Assembly (NCBI RefSeq): GCF_000020325.1 | Contig: NC_010730.1 | Span: forward strand, 1,137,501-1,201,500 | DNA from: Sulfurihydrogenibium sp. YO3AOP1 | Lineage (GTDB): Bacteria > Aquificota > Aquificia > Aquificales > Hydrogenothermaceae | Direction of reading: 5' to 3' | DNA: 64,000 nt | Part shown: positions 9,773 to 18,362 of the stretch, piece after piece | How the letters are laid out: each line of letters opens with the position of its first letter | How positions within the stretch are numbered: position 1 is the first letter of the stretch | Made by a program: the position numbers and the translations under genes | Notes under the pieces: model-generated | The model's database searches: none | Told to the model about the DNA's origin: nothing | The model's input: the letters and a program-made list of their open reading frames with translations, nothing else

Positions 9773-10300
9773 TTAAGGTATAAATTTAATTAAATAATTT
9801 TCAAGAATTCCTGCCAAGAAACCAAAAAAATAACCAACTAATACATCCAGTGGGAAGTGTGCTCCCATATAGACCCTTCCATAACCAATTATTAAAGCTA
9901 TAATCAAAAGAATTAAAGATAAATATATATTTCCATAAAATAAAGAGACAGTAAAAATTGTAAAAACGTAGCCACTATCAGCAGACGGAAAGCTCTTTAA
10001 AGATACAGGTTCAAGAAGGTTTACATTTTCAAGTAAAGCTGAAGGTCGTTTATGTCTAAATGAATACTTTAAAGTCGGCATAATTATTCCTGTTATTAGT
10101 AAACTTACTATCAAATGTTTTAGAAAGCTAAAATCTTTTAAAAAGGTATAAAAAATCATAATATAGACAGGAGTTGAGTAAGATTTTCCCATGTAAAAGA
10201 AATACTTGTAAAACTTATCAAGAAAGCTATTTCTTCTTGAATTTATAAAATAAAATAATTTGACATTCCATTTAATGCTAACTTCCCAATCATTCCTCAC
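9773..10300 (-). CDS. PAP2-superfamily membrane phosphatase
   Basis: The protein has about 175 residues and several hydrophobic segments. The phosphatase motif 1 is KYSFRHKRP and motif 3 is GRVYMGAHFPLD (Arg, His, Asp), as in lipid phosphatases and undecaprenyl-diphosphate phosphatases. Motif 2, normally PSGH, reads PSADS, so the usual general-acid histidine is not where expected. I chose the GTG at 10300 behind GAGG; the frame is open with TTG codons to 10312. It overlaps the end of the PHP-domain gene, suggesting translational coupling. The lipid substrate is unknown. Confidence 0.8.
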   Translation of the reverse strand: MRNDWEVSIKWNVKLFYFINSRRNSFLDKFYKYFFYMGKSYSTPVYIMIFYTFLKDFSFLKHLIVSLLITGIIMPTLKYSFRHKRPSALLENVNLLEPVSLKSFPSADSGYVFTIFTVSLFYGNIYLSLILLIIALIIGYGRVYMGAHFPLDVLVGYFFGFLAGILENYLIKFIP

Positions 10301-11357
10301 TGACAACCTCAAAAAAGTTAGTTATTACAACGGGTCTAAATCCAAAGTAAAGATTAAAAATTCTAAAATCATACTCATAAACTTCTAAATGATAAATGCC
10401 TCCTTCTTTAAGTTTATAAGAAAAATGTTTTTTATCTGTTATGAAAACTTTTTTACCATCTTTAAATAAGATTTTAACTCTCTTGCTTTTATCAAAGGAA
10501 AAGTAAATTTTACCATCTTTACAAACTCTCTCGCCGAGAATTTTAATACCTTCCTTGTCTATGGCAAATATATCAACAAAATTTTGATTTATGCTTAAAT
10601 AAAGATTGCCATCTGAAAGAGACTTTAAAACATCTTCTTTTGAATTTAAAGGTTCTTTTGAGTAAACTTTATTGATAAGCCATTTAAAGCCTGACTTGTA
10701 AGAAGGAATTAATACCCCGTGGGTTTTTTCTTGGTAAACAACTTTTACATGCAAATCCAAACCACCAATAATGTTTAATCCTTTTGCTCTTGTAAAATAA
10801 AGTTCTCTCCATTTATCAATAGGAATAAGACAGTTCCATTTGTGAATCAAATTTCTTGAAATTGGCAGGATTAACAGGTTTTTTATAAGACAGATGCCTG
10901 TAAAAAATTTGTTCCATACGATAATATCTTTTATGTCAATAAATTCATACAGATAGCCTTTTCTAAACTCTCCTTTCCATCTGTAGTGGTCAAAATCAAA
11001 GTTATGTGGGTGAGATATTACGGGTAGCTGATTTCCAAGAAGCAGTAATCTACCATCTGGTGTGTTTTTTTCTATACCCGCAAATACTTTACCATCTTCA
11101 AAATATTTGTAATCAAGATTATCATGGTCTGTGATGAAAACATAATCAATATTATTAATTTCCATAGCTTTCTTTATGTCTGATGGTTTGCCAAGTGAAT
11201 CAAATGAAAACTGCGTATGAACATGGACTATAACGTTGTATGTATATAGATTATGAGAAGGTATAGCCTCTTCTTTTGTTTCATCTAATTTTAATACTTT
11301 AAATGGTCTAAACTCTAAGTATAGAATAAGCAAAATAAGAATGATTAAAAATTCTAT
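10290..11357 (-). CDS. Membrane-anchored PHP-domain protein, possible AUA start
   Basis: The PHP signature is visible as VHVHTQFSFDS (HxH), ITDHDNLD and a later HPHNFDFDHY, all metal-binding histidine/aspartate motifs of polymerase-and-histidinol-phosphatase domains. The first TTG codon (11333) cuts a hydrophobic helix in half. Extending the frame to 11357 restores a full segment (IEFLIILILLILYLEF), and the codon there is AUA, nine bases after an AAAGGAG ribosome-binding site. An AUU at 11345 is another rare option. A membrane-tethered phosphoesterase coupled to a PAP2 phosphatase suggests envelope or lipid metabolism, which is inference. Confidence 0.7.
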   Translation of the reverse strand: MEFLIILILLILYLEFRPFKVLKLDETKEEAIPSHNLYTYNVIVHVHTQFSFDSLGKPSDIKKAMEINNIDYVFITDHDNLDYKYFEDGKVFAGIEKNTPDGRLLLLGNQLPVISHPHNFDFDHYRWKGEFRKGYLYEFIDIKDIIVWNKFFTGICLIKNLLILPISRNLIHKWNCLIPIDKWRELYFTRAKGLNIIGGLDLHVKVVYQEKTHGVLIPSYKSGFKWLINKVYSKEPLNSKEDVLKSLSDGNLYLSINQNFVDIFAIDKEGIKILGERVCKDGKIYFSFDKSKRVKILFKDGKKVFITDKKHFSYKLKEGGIYHLEVYEYDFRIFNLYFGFRPVVITNFFEVVSEE

Positions 11358-11471
11358 CGTTTAAAACTCCTTTACTCAAAAAGTGGTTTTAATATTTTAG
11401 CAAATCGGAAATATAAATCATTACAGGTTTGTTAGGATTAAAATTTAGTATCATTTACGATGATTAAAAAA

Positions 11472-11653
11472 GAGATCCTTCGGACTTACGTCCTCAGGAT
11501 GACAGCTAAAGGTTGACTGATAAGCATTAAAAGAAGGACAACCTTATTTGTCATTTTGAAGTCATGTGAAAAATCTCATACTTTATGCCGCTACAGTGTC
11601 ATTCTGAGCGAAGCGAAGAATCTCATACTTTTTTGAATTTCTCATCCGACATA
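11472..11653. repeat. Dispersed palindromic repeat unit
   Basis: The gap 11358-11712 has no gene. A GAGATCCTTCGGACTT-type left arm starts at 11472 and includes TCAGGATGACAG at 11494-11505. An AAGGTTG/CAACCTT inner stem follows. A GTCATTCTGAGCGAAGCGAA right arm is at 11598-11625. The unit ends in ATTTCTCATCCGACATA, as other units do. The 12-mer at 11494 is identical to the reconstructed insertion target of the IS110 element. Confidence 0.85.
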
Positions 11654-11712
11654 TATATAACTTCTTTAAATTTTACTATTGGCTATGCTCATCATATTCT
11701 TACTTCTCACTA

Positions 11713-14112
11713 TCAAGCAATGTTAACTAAATCAAATCTTTGACCGTACTTTTCAAATAATATCTGCTTTAAATCTCTATGATTTTCAAGCTCTGGGTCT
11801 TTTTTTATCAATTCTTCAGCTTCTTTTGTAGCTAATTCTAAGATTTCTTTATCTCTTGTTAAGTCGGCAATAGAAAAATCGCTTTCGCCGGATTGTCTTG
11901 TTCCTGTAATTTCTCCTGTTCCTCTAAGCTCTAAGTCTTTTTCTGCAATCTCAAAACCATCTGTTGTTTTTACAAGAATTTTTAGTCTTTCTAAGGTTTT
12001 TAATCTTGATTTTTCTTTTGTACTATCTTTTAGTGGATATTTTAGATTAGCCGGGACTACTAAAAAGCAGTAGCCTTCATACTGACCTCTTCCAATTCTA
12101 CCTCTTAGCTGATGAATTTGAGAAAGTCCAAATCTATGAGCCTCTTCTATTACCATCACCGTTGCATTTGGAACATCTACACCAACTTCTATAACCGTTG
12201 TTGATACAAGAATATGAGCTTTTCCTTCTTTAAACTGTTTCATTATCTCATCTTTTTCTTCTTGGCTCATTTTTCCATGAAGTAGTAAAACTTTTTTATC
12301 CGGAAATCTTTCCTGCCAATGTTTATAGCCTTCTTCAGCAGATTTTAGGTCTGATTTTTCAGATTCTTGGATTAATGGATAAACTACAAAAGCTTGTCTT
12401 CCTTTGTTAAGCTCTTGTTTTATGATTTCATACATTTTTTCTCTTTCGTCATCAAAAAGCAAGACTGTTTTTACGGGTTTTCTGCCTTTTGGAAGCTGGT
12501 CCAATTTAGATATATCTAAGTCTCCGTAGTTTGCCAATGCTAAGGTTCTTGGAATTGGTGTTGCTGTCATCACTAATACATGGGGCATTTTGTCTGAACG
12601 TTCGATCAATGCTTTTCTTTGCTCAACTCCAAATCTATGCTGTTCGTCAACCACTGCCAAAGCTAAGTTTTTGAATTTTAGTTTTTCTTCTAGTAATGCA
12701 TGAGTTCCGATTAAGATTTTTATCTCTCCAAGTTCTACCGCTTTGTATACCTGCTTCTTTTCTGAAGTCTTCATACTTCCTGTTAAAATAGCTATTTCAT
12801 AATCTTTTAGATAATTTTTGAGAAAGTTTTTAAAATTATGGTAATGTTGCCATGCAAGAATTTCTGTTGGTGCCATTACTGCAGCTTGGTAGCCGTTTAA
12901 AGCCACTGCCAAAGATGCAGTCGCTGCTACTACCGTCTTACCACTTCCAACATCTCCTTGAACCATTCTGTTCATCGGGATTTCTTTTTGTATATCCGCT
13001 AAAATCTCTTTTATGGTTCTAATCTGAACTTGAGTTAATTCAAAAGGTAGATTTTTTTGAAAATTTGTTAAAAAGTTTGGATCTACACTGATTTTATAGC
13101 TTGGGTGTTTCTGTAGTAAATATCTTCTGTATTTTTGGGCAAGCTGTAATAAAAAAAGCTCATCAAAAATTAAACGCTTTTGATGTATATCTTGGAAGTT
13201 ATTTAATAAATCTATATCAAAGCTATCTTCTGGGAAATGAACATTTTTTATAGCCTTTGAAAGAGGCGGAAAGTTATACTTACTTAATATATCATCAGGC
13301 ATATAATCTTTAACAGATGAGAATTTTTCTACAATCTTATACATTCCTCTTCTTAGATGGTTCAAAGTCTGTCCTGTCGTTTTTACAGAACTATCTCCTC
13401 TTAAAGAGTAAACAGGTGCTATTCTATCTATAATATCTTCTACCGGCTCTAAAATCTCCGGCTGAATGATTGATATATTTTTATTAAAAAAGCTAACTTT
13501 TCCAAATATTTTTACTTTTTTACCTTTTCTAAATGCTATAAAAAGATAAGGGCTATCATGGGTGAAAAACGCCGAAAATCTTACATTATCTTGTTTTAAA
13601 ATGACCTCTACTTTTAACTTTCCTTTGTTGACTTTTTTTATATCCTCAACTTCTGCGATAAATGTTCCTGTTTCTCCGTCTTTGACTTTTAGGATTTTCT
13701 TTATTCTTCTGTCTTCATATCTGTTTGGAAGGTTAAAAAGAGCATCTCTTACATTGCAAACTTGGATTTTTTTAAAGGCTTTCTTTTCTGTGGCTAATAA
13801 GGATTGGAGTTTTTCAATGCTTAACTTTGTAAGCTGGACTAAATCAAACTTAGCTTCTTCTTGTTTTTGTGTAGTTTGTTTTTCATACTTTGATTTTACT
13901 TCTTCTAAAAAGTTTAAAACTATCTTTAAAAATTCTCTTTTTTTATTGACGTTTATGCTATCAATGGATTTTAAGTCTTCTTTTAGTCCGGGAGTAAGAA
14001 TATCGCCTACGTTTTCAAGTATTGCTTGGGATACTTTTACTCTTTCTAAAAGTTTATCGTTGTAAGATAAAACGGTTCTAATAATTTCAAGTGTTTTGTT
14101 GATTTTTTCCAT
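11713..14112 (-). CDS. recG: ATP-dependent DNA helicase RecG
   Basis: The protein has 799 residues. It carries an extra N-terminal helical region of about 120 residues before the wedge/OB domain, as known for Aquificales and Thermotoga RecG. Helicase motifs include GDVGSGKTVVAA (Walker A), VVDEQHRFGVEQR (DEQH box), MTATPIPRTL, and the C-terminal QLRGRIGRG. The enzyme remodels stalled replication forks and Holliday junctions. The start overlaps the end of the DUF1858 gene by 26 bases. Confidence 0.96.
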   Translation of the reverse strand: MEKINKTLEIIRTVLSYNDKLLERVKVSQAILENVGDILTPGLKEDLKSIDSINVNKKREFLKIVLNFLEEVKSKYEKQTTQKQEEAKFDLVQLTKLSIEKLQSLLATEKKAFKKIQVCNVRDALFNLPNRYEDRRIKKILKVKDGETGTFIAEVEDIKKVNKGKLKVEVILKQDNVRFSAFFTHDSPYLFIAFRKGKKVKIFGKVSFFNKNISIIQPEILEPVEDIIDRIAPVYSLRGDSSVKTTGQTLNHLRRGMYKIVEKFSSVKDYMPDDILSKYNFPPLSKAIKNVHFPEDSFDIDLLNNFQDIHQKRLIFDELFLLQLAQKYRRYLLQKHPSYKISVDPNFLTNFQKNLPFELTQVQIRTIKEILADIQKEIPMNRMVQGDVGSGKTVVAATASLAVALNGYQAAVMAPTEILAWQHYHNFKNFLKNYLKDYEIAILTGSMKTSEKKQVYKAVELGEIKILIGTHALLEEKLKFKNLALAVVDEQHRFGVEQRKALIERSDKMPHVLVMTATPIPRTLALANYGDLDISKLDQLPKGRKPVKTVLLFDDEREKMYEIIKQELNKGRQAFVVYPLIQESEKSDLKSAEEGYKHWQERFPDKKVLLLHGKMSQEEKDEIMKQFKEGKAHILVSTTVIEVGVDVPNATVMVIEEAHRFGLSQIHQLRGRIGRGQYEGYCFLVVPANLKYPLKDSTKEKSRLKTLERLKILVKTTDGFEIAEKDLELRGTGEITGTRQSGESDFSIADLTRDKEILELATKEAEELIKKDPELENHRDLKQILFEKYGQRFDLVNIA

Positions 14113-14311
14113 AATCTGCTATAAACTGCTTTAGCTCCTCTACAAATTGATTTGGGTCATGTCCGTAGTTAATGGCTGCAATCTGTAATCTTTCATGGGG
14201 TTTGCAAGCACAAACATTGCAGTACATATTTTTAGATTCAAAAAATCTTCTTGTAAATGGATACTTTCTCAATACTTGTTCTACCGTTGTATTTAAATTT
14301 ATTTCTTTCAT
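14087..14311 (-). CDS. DUF1858-domain protein with clustered cysteines
   Basis: This 74-residue protein starts MKEINLNTTVEQVLRKYP, the usual opening of DUF1858 proteins, a small helical fold often found with hybrid-cluster or redox proteins. Cysteines in YCNVCACKP (residues about 31-37) could bind a metal or form a disulfide. It sits between ispF and recG and overlaps the recG start. A redox role is suggested only by the family; nothing here identifies a partner. Confidence 0.8.
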   Translation of the reverse strand: MKEINLNTTVEQVLRKYPFTRRFFESKNMYCNVCACKPHERLQIAAINYGHDPNQFVEELKQFIADYGKNQQNT

Positions 14312-14314
14312 GAT

Positions 14315-14800
14315 TTAATCCTCCGTTTTTGTCAGTAGAACTACAACATAACAAGATGCTGCTTCTTGTTTGCCTATGCTGTCTAATTTTTCATTGGTTT
14401 TAGCTTTTATAAAAATTCTGTCTTCGCTTATTCCAAGAATTCTGGCTGTGTTTTGTATAATTTGCCTTCTGTAAGGTAAAAGCTTAGGTTTTTCTATTAT
14501 TATAACGCCATCTATGTTTGAGATTTTATATTTTTTATCATCTACTATTTTTTTAGCATAAAAGAGAAAGTATTCACTTGGTTTGTTTTTATATTCTGGG
14601 TTTGAGTCTGGGAATAGTTCTCCAATATCTGCGTATCCTACAGCTCCAAGAAGTGCATCGGTTAAAGCATGAAAGAAGATATCACCATCAGAATGAGCTA
14701 AAAAACCTTTTTCAGATGGTATTTCCACACCACCAATGATTAACTTTTTACCACTTTCTAATTTATGAATATCGTATCCGATACCAACTCTTACTTCCAA
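14315..14800 (-). CDS. ispF: 2-C-methyl-D-erythritol 2,4-cyclodiphosphate synthase
   Basis: The 161-residue protein has the metal-binding GIGYDIHKL (Asp and His) and the signature SDGDIFFHALTDALLGA, both diagnostic of IspF. It converts the CDP-methylerythritol phosphate intermediate into the cyclodiphosphate in the non-mevalonate isoprenoid pathway. IspH is found later in the window, consistent with this pathway. The start overlaps the nadK end by ten bases. Confidence 0.96.
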   Translation of the reverse strand: MEVRVGIGYDIHKLESGKKLIIGGVEIPSEKGFLAHSDGDIFFHALTDALLGAVGYADIGELFPDSNPEYKNKPSEYFLFYAKKIVDDKKYKISNIDGVIIIEKPKLLPYRRQIIQNTARILGISEDRIFIKAKTNEKLDSIGKQEAASCYVVVLLTKTED

Positions 14801-15633
14801 TTTAACTTTTCCCTCAAAATATCAAAGTAATTTTTATATGGAGTTCTTACGATATGCGCATAATATGGAGATTGTTTTACAACAATCTCATCACCATAAA
14901 AAATTTGAGTACCTTCTTGCCCGTCTAAGGTTAGCCATGCGTCTTTTTCTTTAGAAATCATTTTAATGGTGATTGGTTCTAAGGTTGGCAAAATTATAGG
15001 TCTGTCTGTTAGAGTATGGGGACAGATAGGAACTAAAACAAATACTTCCATCATTGGATACACAATCGGACCACCTGCTGATAAAGCGTAGGCGGTAGAA
15101 CCGTTTGGTGTTGATACGATAACTCCATCTCCGTTGTAAGTAGTTATATATCTATCTCCAACATAAACTGAAACATCAACAATTCTTGCAAGAACTGCTT
15201 TATTGATAACTACATCATTTAATACATCAGCTTCTAATATTTTATTTCCTTCTCTAAAAAGACTTACTCTTAACATCATACGCTTTGATATACAAAGTGG
15301 CTTAGATAGTATGGTTTCAAGCTCTTTAAAAGCATCATCTTTACTAATTTCTGTTAAAAATCCAAGTCTTCCAAGATTGATTCCGATTATTGGAATTTGA
15401 AATTTTGCAACTCTTCTTGCAGTTATCAATAAAGAACCATCCCCACCAACAACAACTAATAAATCTATGCCTTTTAAATTTTCTTCTTTTTCAAGGTCTG
15501 ATAAATTTTCAAAAATATTGCTTTCTATGTTTTTACTTTCAAACCATGCTTTTAATTCTTTTGAAAACTCCTTAGCTTCTTCTGATTGCTTTGTAAATAT
15601 ATCAACTTTTTTATAAAACGGTAAGATTGCCAT
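14791..15633 (-). CDS. nadK: NAD kinase
   Basis: The 280-residue protein carries the GGDGSLL motif (about residue 64) and NGDGVIVSTPNGSTAYALSA, the two conserved blocks that bind and phosphorylate NAD. It makes NADP from NAD in the cytoplasm. It is the first gene of the nadK-ispF-DUF1858-recG run, all on the minus strand with overlaps. Upstream lies the mobile-element scar. Confidence 0.95.
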   Translation of the reverse strand: MAILPFYKKVDIFTKQSEEAKEFSKELKAWFESKNIESNIFENLSDLEKEENLKGIDLLVVVGGDGSLLITARRVAKFQIPIIGINLGRLGFLTEISKDDAFKELETILSKPLCISKRMMLRVSLFREGNKILEADVLNDVVINKAVLARIVDVSVYVGDRYITTYNGDGVIVSTPNGSTAYALSAGGPIVYPMMEVFVLVPICPHTLTDRPIILPTLEPITIKMISKEKDAWLTLDGQEGTQIFYGDEIVVKQSPYYAHIVRTPYKNYFDILREKLNWK

Positions 15634-15803
15634 ATCTCTCCTTGATTTAGCGTTATATAGTTTTTATTAAGTTAATGCTACTTGATATTTTTTACATGCT
15701 TACAATCATCTTAAAGAAATATTTTATCAAAAAAATGGTTTTGCAAGAGATTGTATGGATTAATGCTTAAAAATAACAAAAGGTAATTACTCAAAATAAT
15801 CCA

Positions 15804-15827
15804 CCTATACTATAATAGTATAGGAGG
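15804..15827 (+). promoter_or_regulatory. Palindrome holding both a -10 box and a ribosome-binding site
   Basis: CCTATACTAT-A-ATAGTATAGG at 15804-15824 is a perfect inverted repeat with ten-base arms. It contains TATAAT (15811-15816) and runs into AGGAGG (15822-15827). Two further outer C/G pairs are possible. In a transcript that enters from upstream the hairpin would hide the ribosome-binding site. A transcript started from the internal -10 would lack the left arm. This resembles known protection of IS transposases from read-through expression. Confidence 0.55.
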
Positions 15828-15836
15828 TAAAACATA

Positions 15837-16232
15837 AATTTAGTAGAATTACTACAAATAGCATCGTCGGAAGAAAAAGCAGAGGAATTTTTAAGAGAAA
15901 AAGGCATACTTAAAACGTTTGATAGTTGTCCTTTCTGTCATGCCAAAAACATTGGTAGAATTAGAAGAAACTTCTACAAATGCTATAAATGTAAAAAAGA
16001 ATGGAGTGTTAGAAAAGACAGTATCCTTGAAGATTTAAAAATTCCATTTTCTAAATTTATATTGGCTGTAAAACTATTCATTCTTGAAGCCGCTGCTCAT
16101 AAAGCACATAAAGAGCTTGATTTAGCTTATAATACTACACACAAAATCTACACAAAACTTAGACAGTGTATATTCAAATTTGTCTCAAAAGATGACCAGC
16201 TTTTATCAGGAGAAGTAGAAATGGATGAAAGC
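15837..16232 (+). pseudogene. IS1595-like transposase, 3' truncated
   Basis: The frame is open from about 15834 and encodes a zinc-ribbon DNA-binding head (CPFCHAKN...CYKCKKEW). It then reaches SGEVEMDES, the first acidic motif of IS1595-type transposases, where it runs into an IS256-type remnant that supplies a stop. About two thirds of the gene is missing. No ATG is present; the codon at the proper distance from AGGAGG is ATA (15834-15836), perhaps a decayed ATG. Family assignment rests on the zinc ribbon plus this motif. Confidence 0.65.
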
Positions 16233-17143
16233 TAAGACTTGTCAATAATTTTGTGTCTGGATTGAAAACTTTTTATTAAACAATTGTAGAATATCATAAG
16301 AAGTTCCTTTAAAAGCAGGCATAGGTTTTTTCCATTTTCTATTCTTTAAATTATCTCTTTGTATAAGCAGATTTATCTCAAGTATATCCACAGATTGAAA
16401 ATATCCACCTAAATTTATTCTTACTTTCTCTATCGTACTATTAACACTTTCCACTGTATTTTTTGCTACATAAGTCATCTAATTTTTCTAATCCATCTTC
16501 ATAATCTAAGCTGTTTTCTTTTATGTTTTTTAATTCTTTGTTAAATACTTGTGAATCTTCTTTATCCATCTGATTTCTAACGTTTCTTTGTAAATGGGCT
16601 AAACATAGCTGATGGTCTGTATAAGGAAATAGTGTTTCTATGGCTTTTGTTATCCCAGGAAAATCATCACTTACTATAAGCATTACTCTTTTTAGTCCTC
16701 TATCTATTAAATCATTGAATACTTTTATCCAGTCTGCTTTGTTTTCACAGTGGTATACGTCTATATACAGTACAAATACATCTAATGAAAGCTCTCTTGT
16801 TTTGAAGACACTCAAGTCTTTCTATAAGTTGTTTTTTGATTGCATCCATATGTTGTTTTTAAGTAGTTTAAACCTAAGCTTTTTAATGTAGAATCTATTT
16901 TACTTTCTGAGTATCCATTGGATACTAAACTCACAAGAAGGTCTATATAATCTTCGTTAACTCTTTTGTAAGGGTCAGGTAGTATTTGTGGTCTAATCTT
17001 TTTTTGGTTTGCTATACCGTCTGGAAAAAATTCTTTTACTAATTCCACTGTGGATCTGTTTAATACTTTTTCAAAGTATTCTTTTTTTATCCATTATTAT
17101 TCCTCCTTTAAATTTTATTTAGACACAACATTATTTTAACTCC
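16233..17143 (-). mobile_element. IS256-type element, internally deleted copy (copy 1)
   Basis: Both ends match the intact copy at 32479-33772: TAAGACTTGTCAATAATTTTG on one side and the GTTAAAATAATGTTGTGTCT end on the other. The element is only 911 bases against 1294, because three internal blocks are missing. The flanking eight bases (ATGAAAGC and CGAAACAA) do not match, so one neighbour has been deleted or rearranged since insertion. Confidence 0.85.
16242..17094 (-). pseudogene. Decayed IS256-family transposase
   Basis: Compared with the intact 411-residue protein encoded at 32488-33723, this copy has an extra A right after the start (GATAAAAAAAGAATAC). It lacks roughly residues 32-91, then about 36 residues after YHC. 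It also lacks about 38 residues after the LDDLC segment. Further single-base shifts break what remains. Preserved pieces include VSDDFPGITKAIETLFPYTD and VRINLGGYFQSVDILEIN. It cannot encode an active transposase. Confidence 0.85.
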
Positions 17144-17253
17144 CGAAACAAAAGTTAAAAGAGAAATTAAAACAAGAGAAAAACATTTATTAACAAAGTC
17201 CAATAAAAAAAAGAATTAAAAGAAATAGAAAAAAGTATAAAAAACATCCAAAG
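17144..17253 (+). other. Short coding-like scrap beside the IS remnant
   Basis: From 17145 one frame reads ETKVKREIKTREKHLLTKSN and then meets an A-run and a stop. A one-base shift in that A-run would extend it by about 40 residues into the structured region. It is lysine-rich and I do not recognise it. It could be the 3' end of a transposon gene whose RNA end is the structured region that follows. Confidence 0.25.
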
Positions 17254-17462
17254 CCTTCAAAGTGAGCCAAGTTTCTGCGAGATAGCCGATGGAAGGAAAT
17301 CCAAACAGAATAAAAAGACTTGCAAGTTTTGAAGGTAGCCCTTGTCTTTCCTATCCTTGGAAAGTCTTTTGTAAGAGACTATTCCTCCCTGAAGTCATTA
17401 ATGATTTCAGGGACGTGGGATAGGATGACAAGAAGGTTAGCCCCGTTTCAGGCTGGTGGGGC
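17254..17462 (+). ncRNA. Candidate structured RNA of unknown class
   Basis: Several nested helices can be drawn. CCTTCAAA (17254-17261) pairs with TTTGAAGG (17328-17335). CAAGT (17268) pairs with ACTTG (17318). CTTGTC and CCTATCC (17341-17356) pair with GGATAGG and GACAAG (17418-17432). AGTCT/AGACT lie at 17363 and 17376. CCCTGAA (17387) pairs with TTCAGGG (17406). GCCCC (17440) pairs with GGGGC (17458). This stretch is visibly more GC-rich than its surroundings. It could be the omega-RNA end of a lost TnpB transposon or the leader of the DUF2203 gene. I do not recognise the class. Confidence 0.45.
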
Positions 17463-17525
17463 GTTCCTACGATAAAGTAGGGTTTTACAAGCAGTTTGAT
17501 CATAGTTGATGACAGGATTTTTTGA

Positions 17526-17531
17526 TATAAT
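17526..17531 (+). promoter_or_regulatory. Probable -10 box for the DUF2203 gene
   Basis: TATAAT lies 35 bases before the start codon. A -35 match at 16-18 bases is not clear. An AGGAG ribosome-binding site follows, eight bases from the ATG at 17567. Confidence 0.4.
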
Positions 17532-17566
17532 TTAAACGGAAAAAGTTAATCGTAGGAGTATGTATA

Positions 17567-18004
17567 ATGATAATGAGATATTTTACAGTAAAAGAGGCTA
17601 ATGCTATATTACCTCAAATAAAAGTTTTAGTTGAAGAAATTATAGAAAAAAGAGAAGAGATTTATAGTTTAGTTGGTAAATATGAAGAATTAAAAGAGTT
17701 ATCAGAAAAAAGCGACTTAGAAGAGCTTGAATATATATATGCAAAAAGCAAAATTCAAATTTTAGATGATGAAATTAAAGAGCTTGTTGATACTATTCAA
17801 AATTTTGGAGTAATGGTAAAAGGTGTTGATCCCGTTTTAATTGATTTTCCGGCAAAAAACGGAGAGGAAGAGATACTTCTTTGCTGGAAGGAAGATGAAG
17901 ATGAAATAATGTATTGGCATGGCTTGTATGAGGGATTTAGAGGAAGAAAGCCAATATCAATGTTAAAACCGGATAAAAGAAGCCCGTTTAATTTTGGACT
18001 TTGA
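17567..18004 (+). CDS. DUF2203 family protein
   Basis: The 145-residue protein begins with YFTVKEANAILPQIK, then a charged helical region, then VKGVDPVLIDFPAK and the C-terminal LCWKEDEDEIMYWHGLYEGF block. This layout is that of the DUF2203 family, whose function is not known. It stands alone on the plus strand behind the structured RNA candidate. Confidence 0.85.
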   Translation: MIMRYFTVKEANAILPQIKVLVEEIIEKREEIYSLVGKYEELKELSEKSDLEELEYIYAKSKIQILDDEIKELVDTIQNFGVMVKGVDPVLIDFPAKNGEEEILLCWKEDEDEIMYWHGLYEGFRGRKPISMLKPDKRSPFNFGL

Positions 18005-18084
18005 AAGTAAAGAGTGTTTCTATAGTGAATGGTACGTAGAGAGTATTCTAAATTTTTTTTTTCTTAAGCTATAGAATGTATACA

Positions 18085-18340
18085 TATATCGGGGTGAGAA
18101 ATTCAATAAAAGTTTGAGATTCTTCGCTTCGCTCAGAATGACATCTAAGGTTATTCCTGATGCTTACCATTGAACCTTTTCCTGTCACCCTGAGGACTTT
18201 AGTCCGAAGGATCTCCTCCTTTCAAAGAACGCGAGAAAGTGAGTAAGTGAATAAGTGAGAGGCAAAAGACAGAGATTCTTCACCATCTGCAGAATGACGA
18301 TTAAAAAGCTAATTAATTCTTAGACTTAGTTAAAATTTGG
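18085..18340. repeat. Dispersed repeats, both families side by side
   Basis: The gap 18005-18362 has no gene. ATATCGGGGTGAGAAATT (18086-18103) and GAGATTCTTCGCTTCGCTCA (18117-18136) form one half of the palindromic unit, here in inverted orientation. CCTGTCACCCTGAGGACTTT and CCGAAGGATCTCC (18181-18216) form the other. The second repeat family (GTGAGTAAGTGAATAAGTGA, then AGAATGACG and AATTAATTCTTAGACTTAGT) follows to about 18340. Confidence 0.8.
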
Positions 18341-18362
18341 AATACCTCACGGTGCTTATAAC

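Noticed and set aside
13562-14065. Long plus-strand frame opposite recG
   Set aside because: Serine/phenylalanine-rich antisense shadow of the recG N-terminus.
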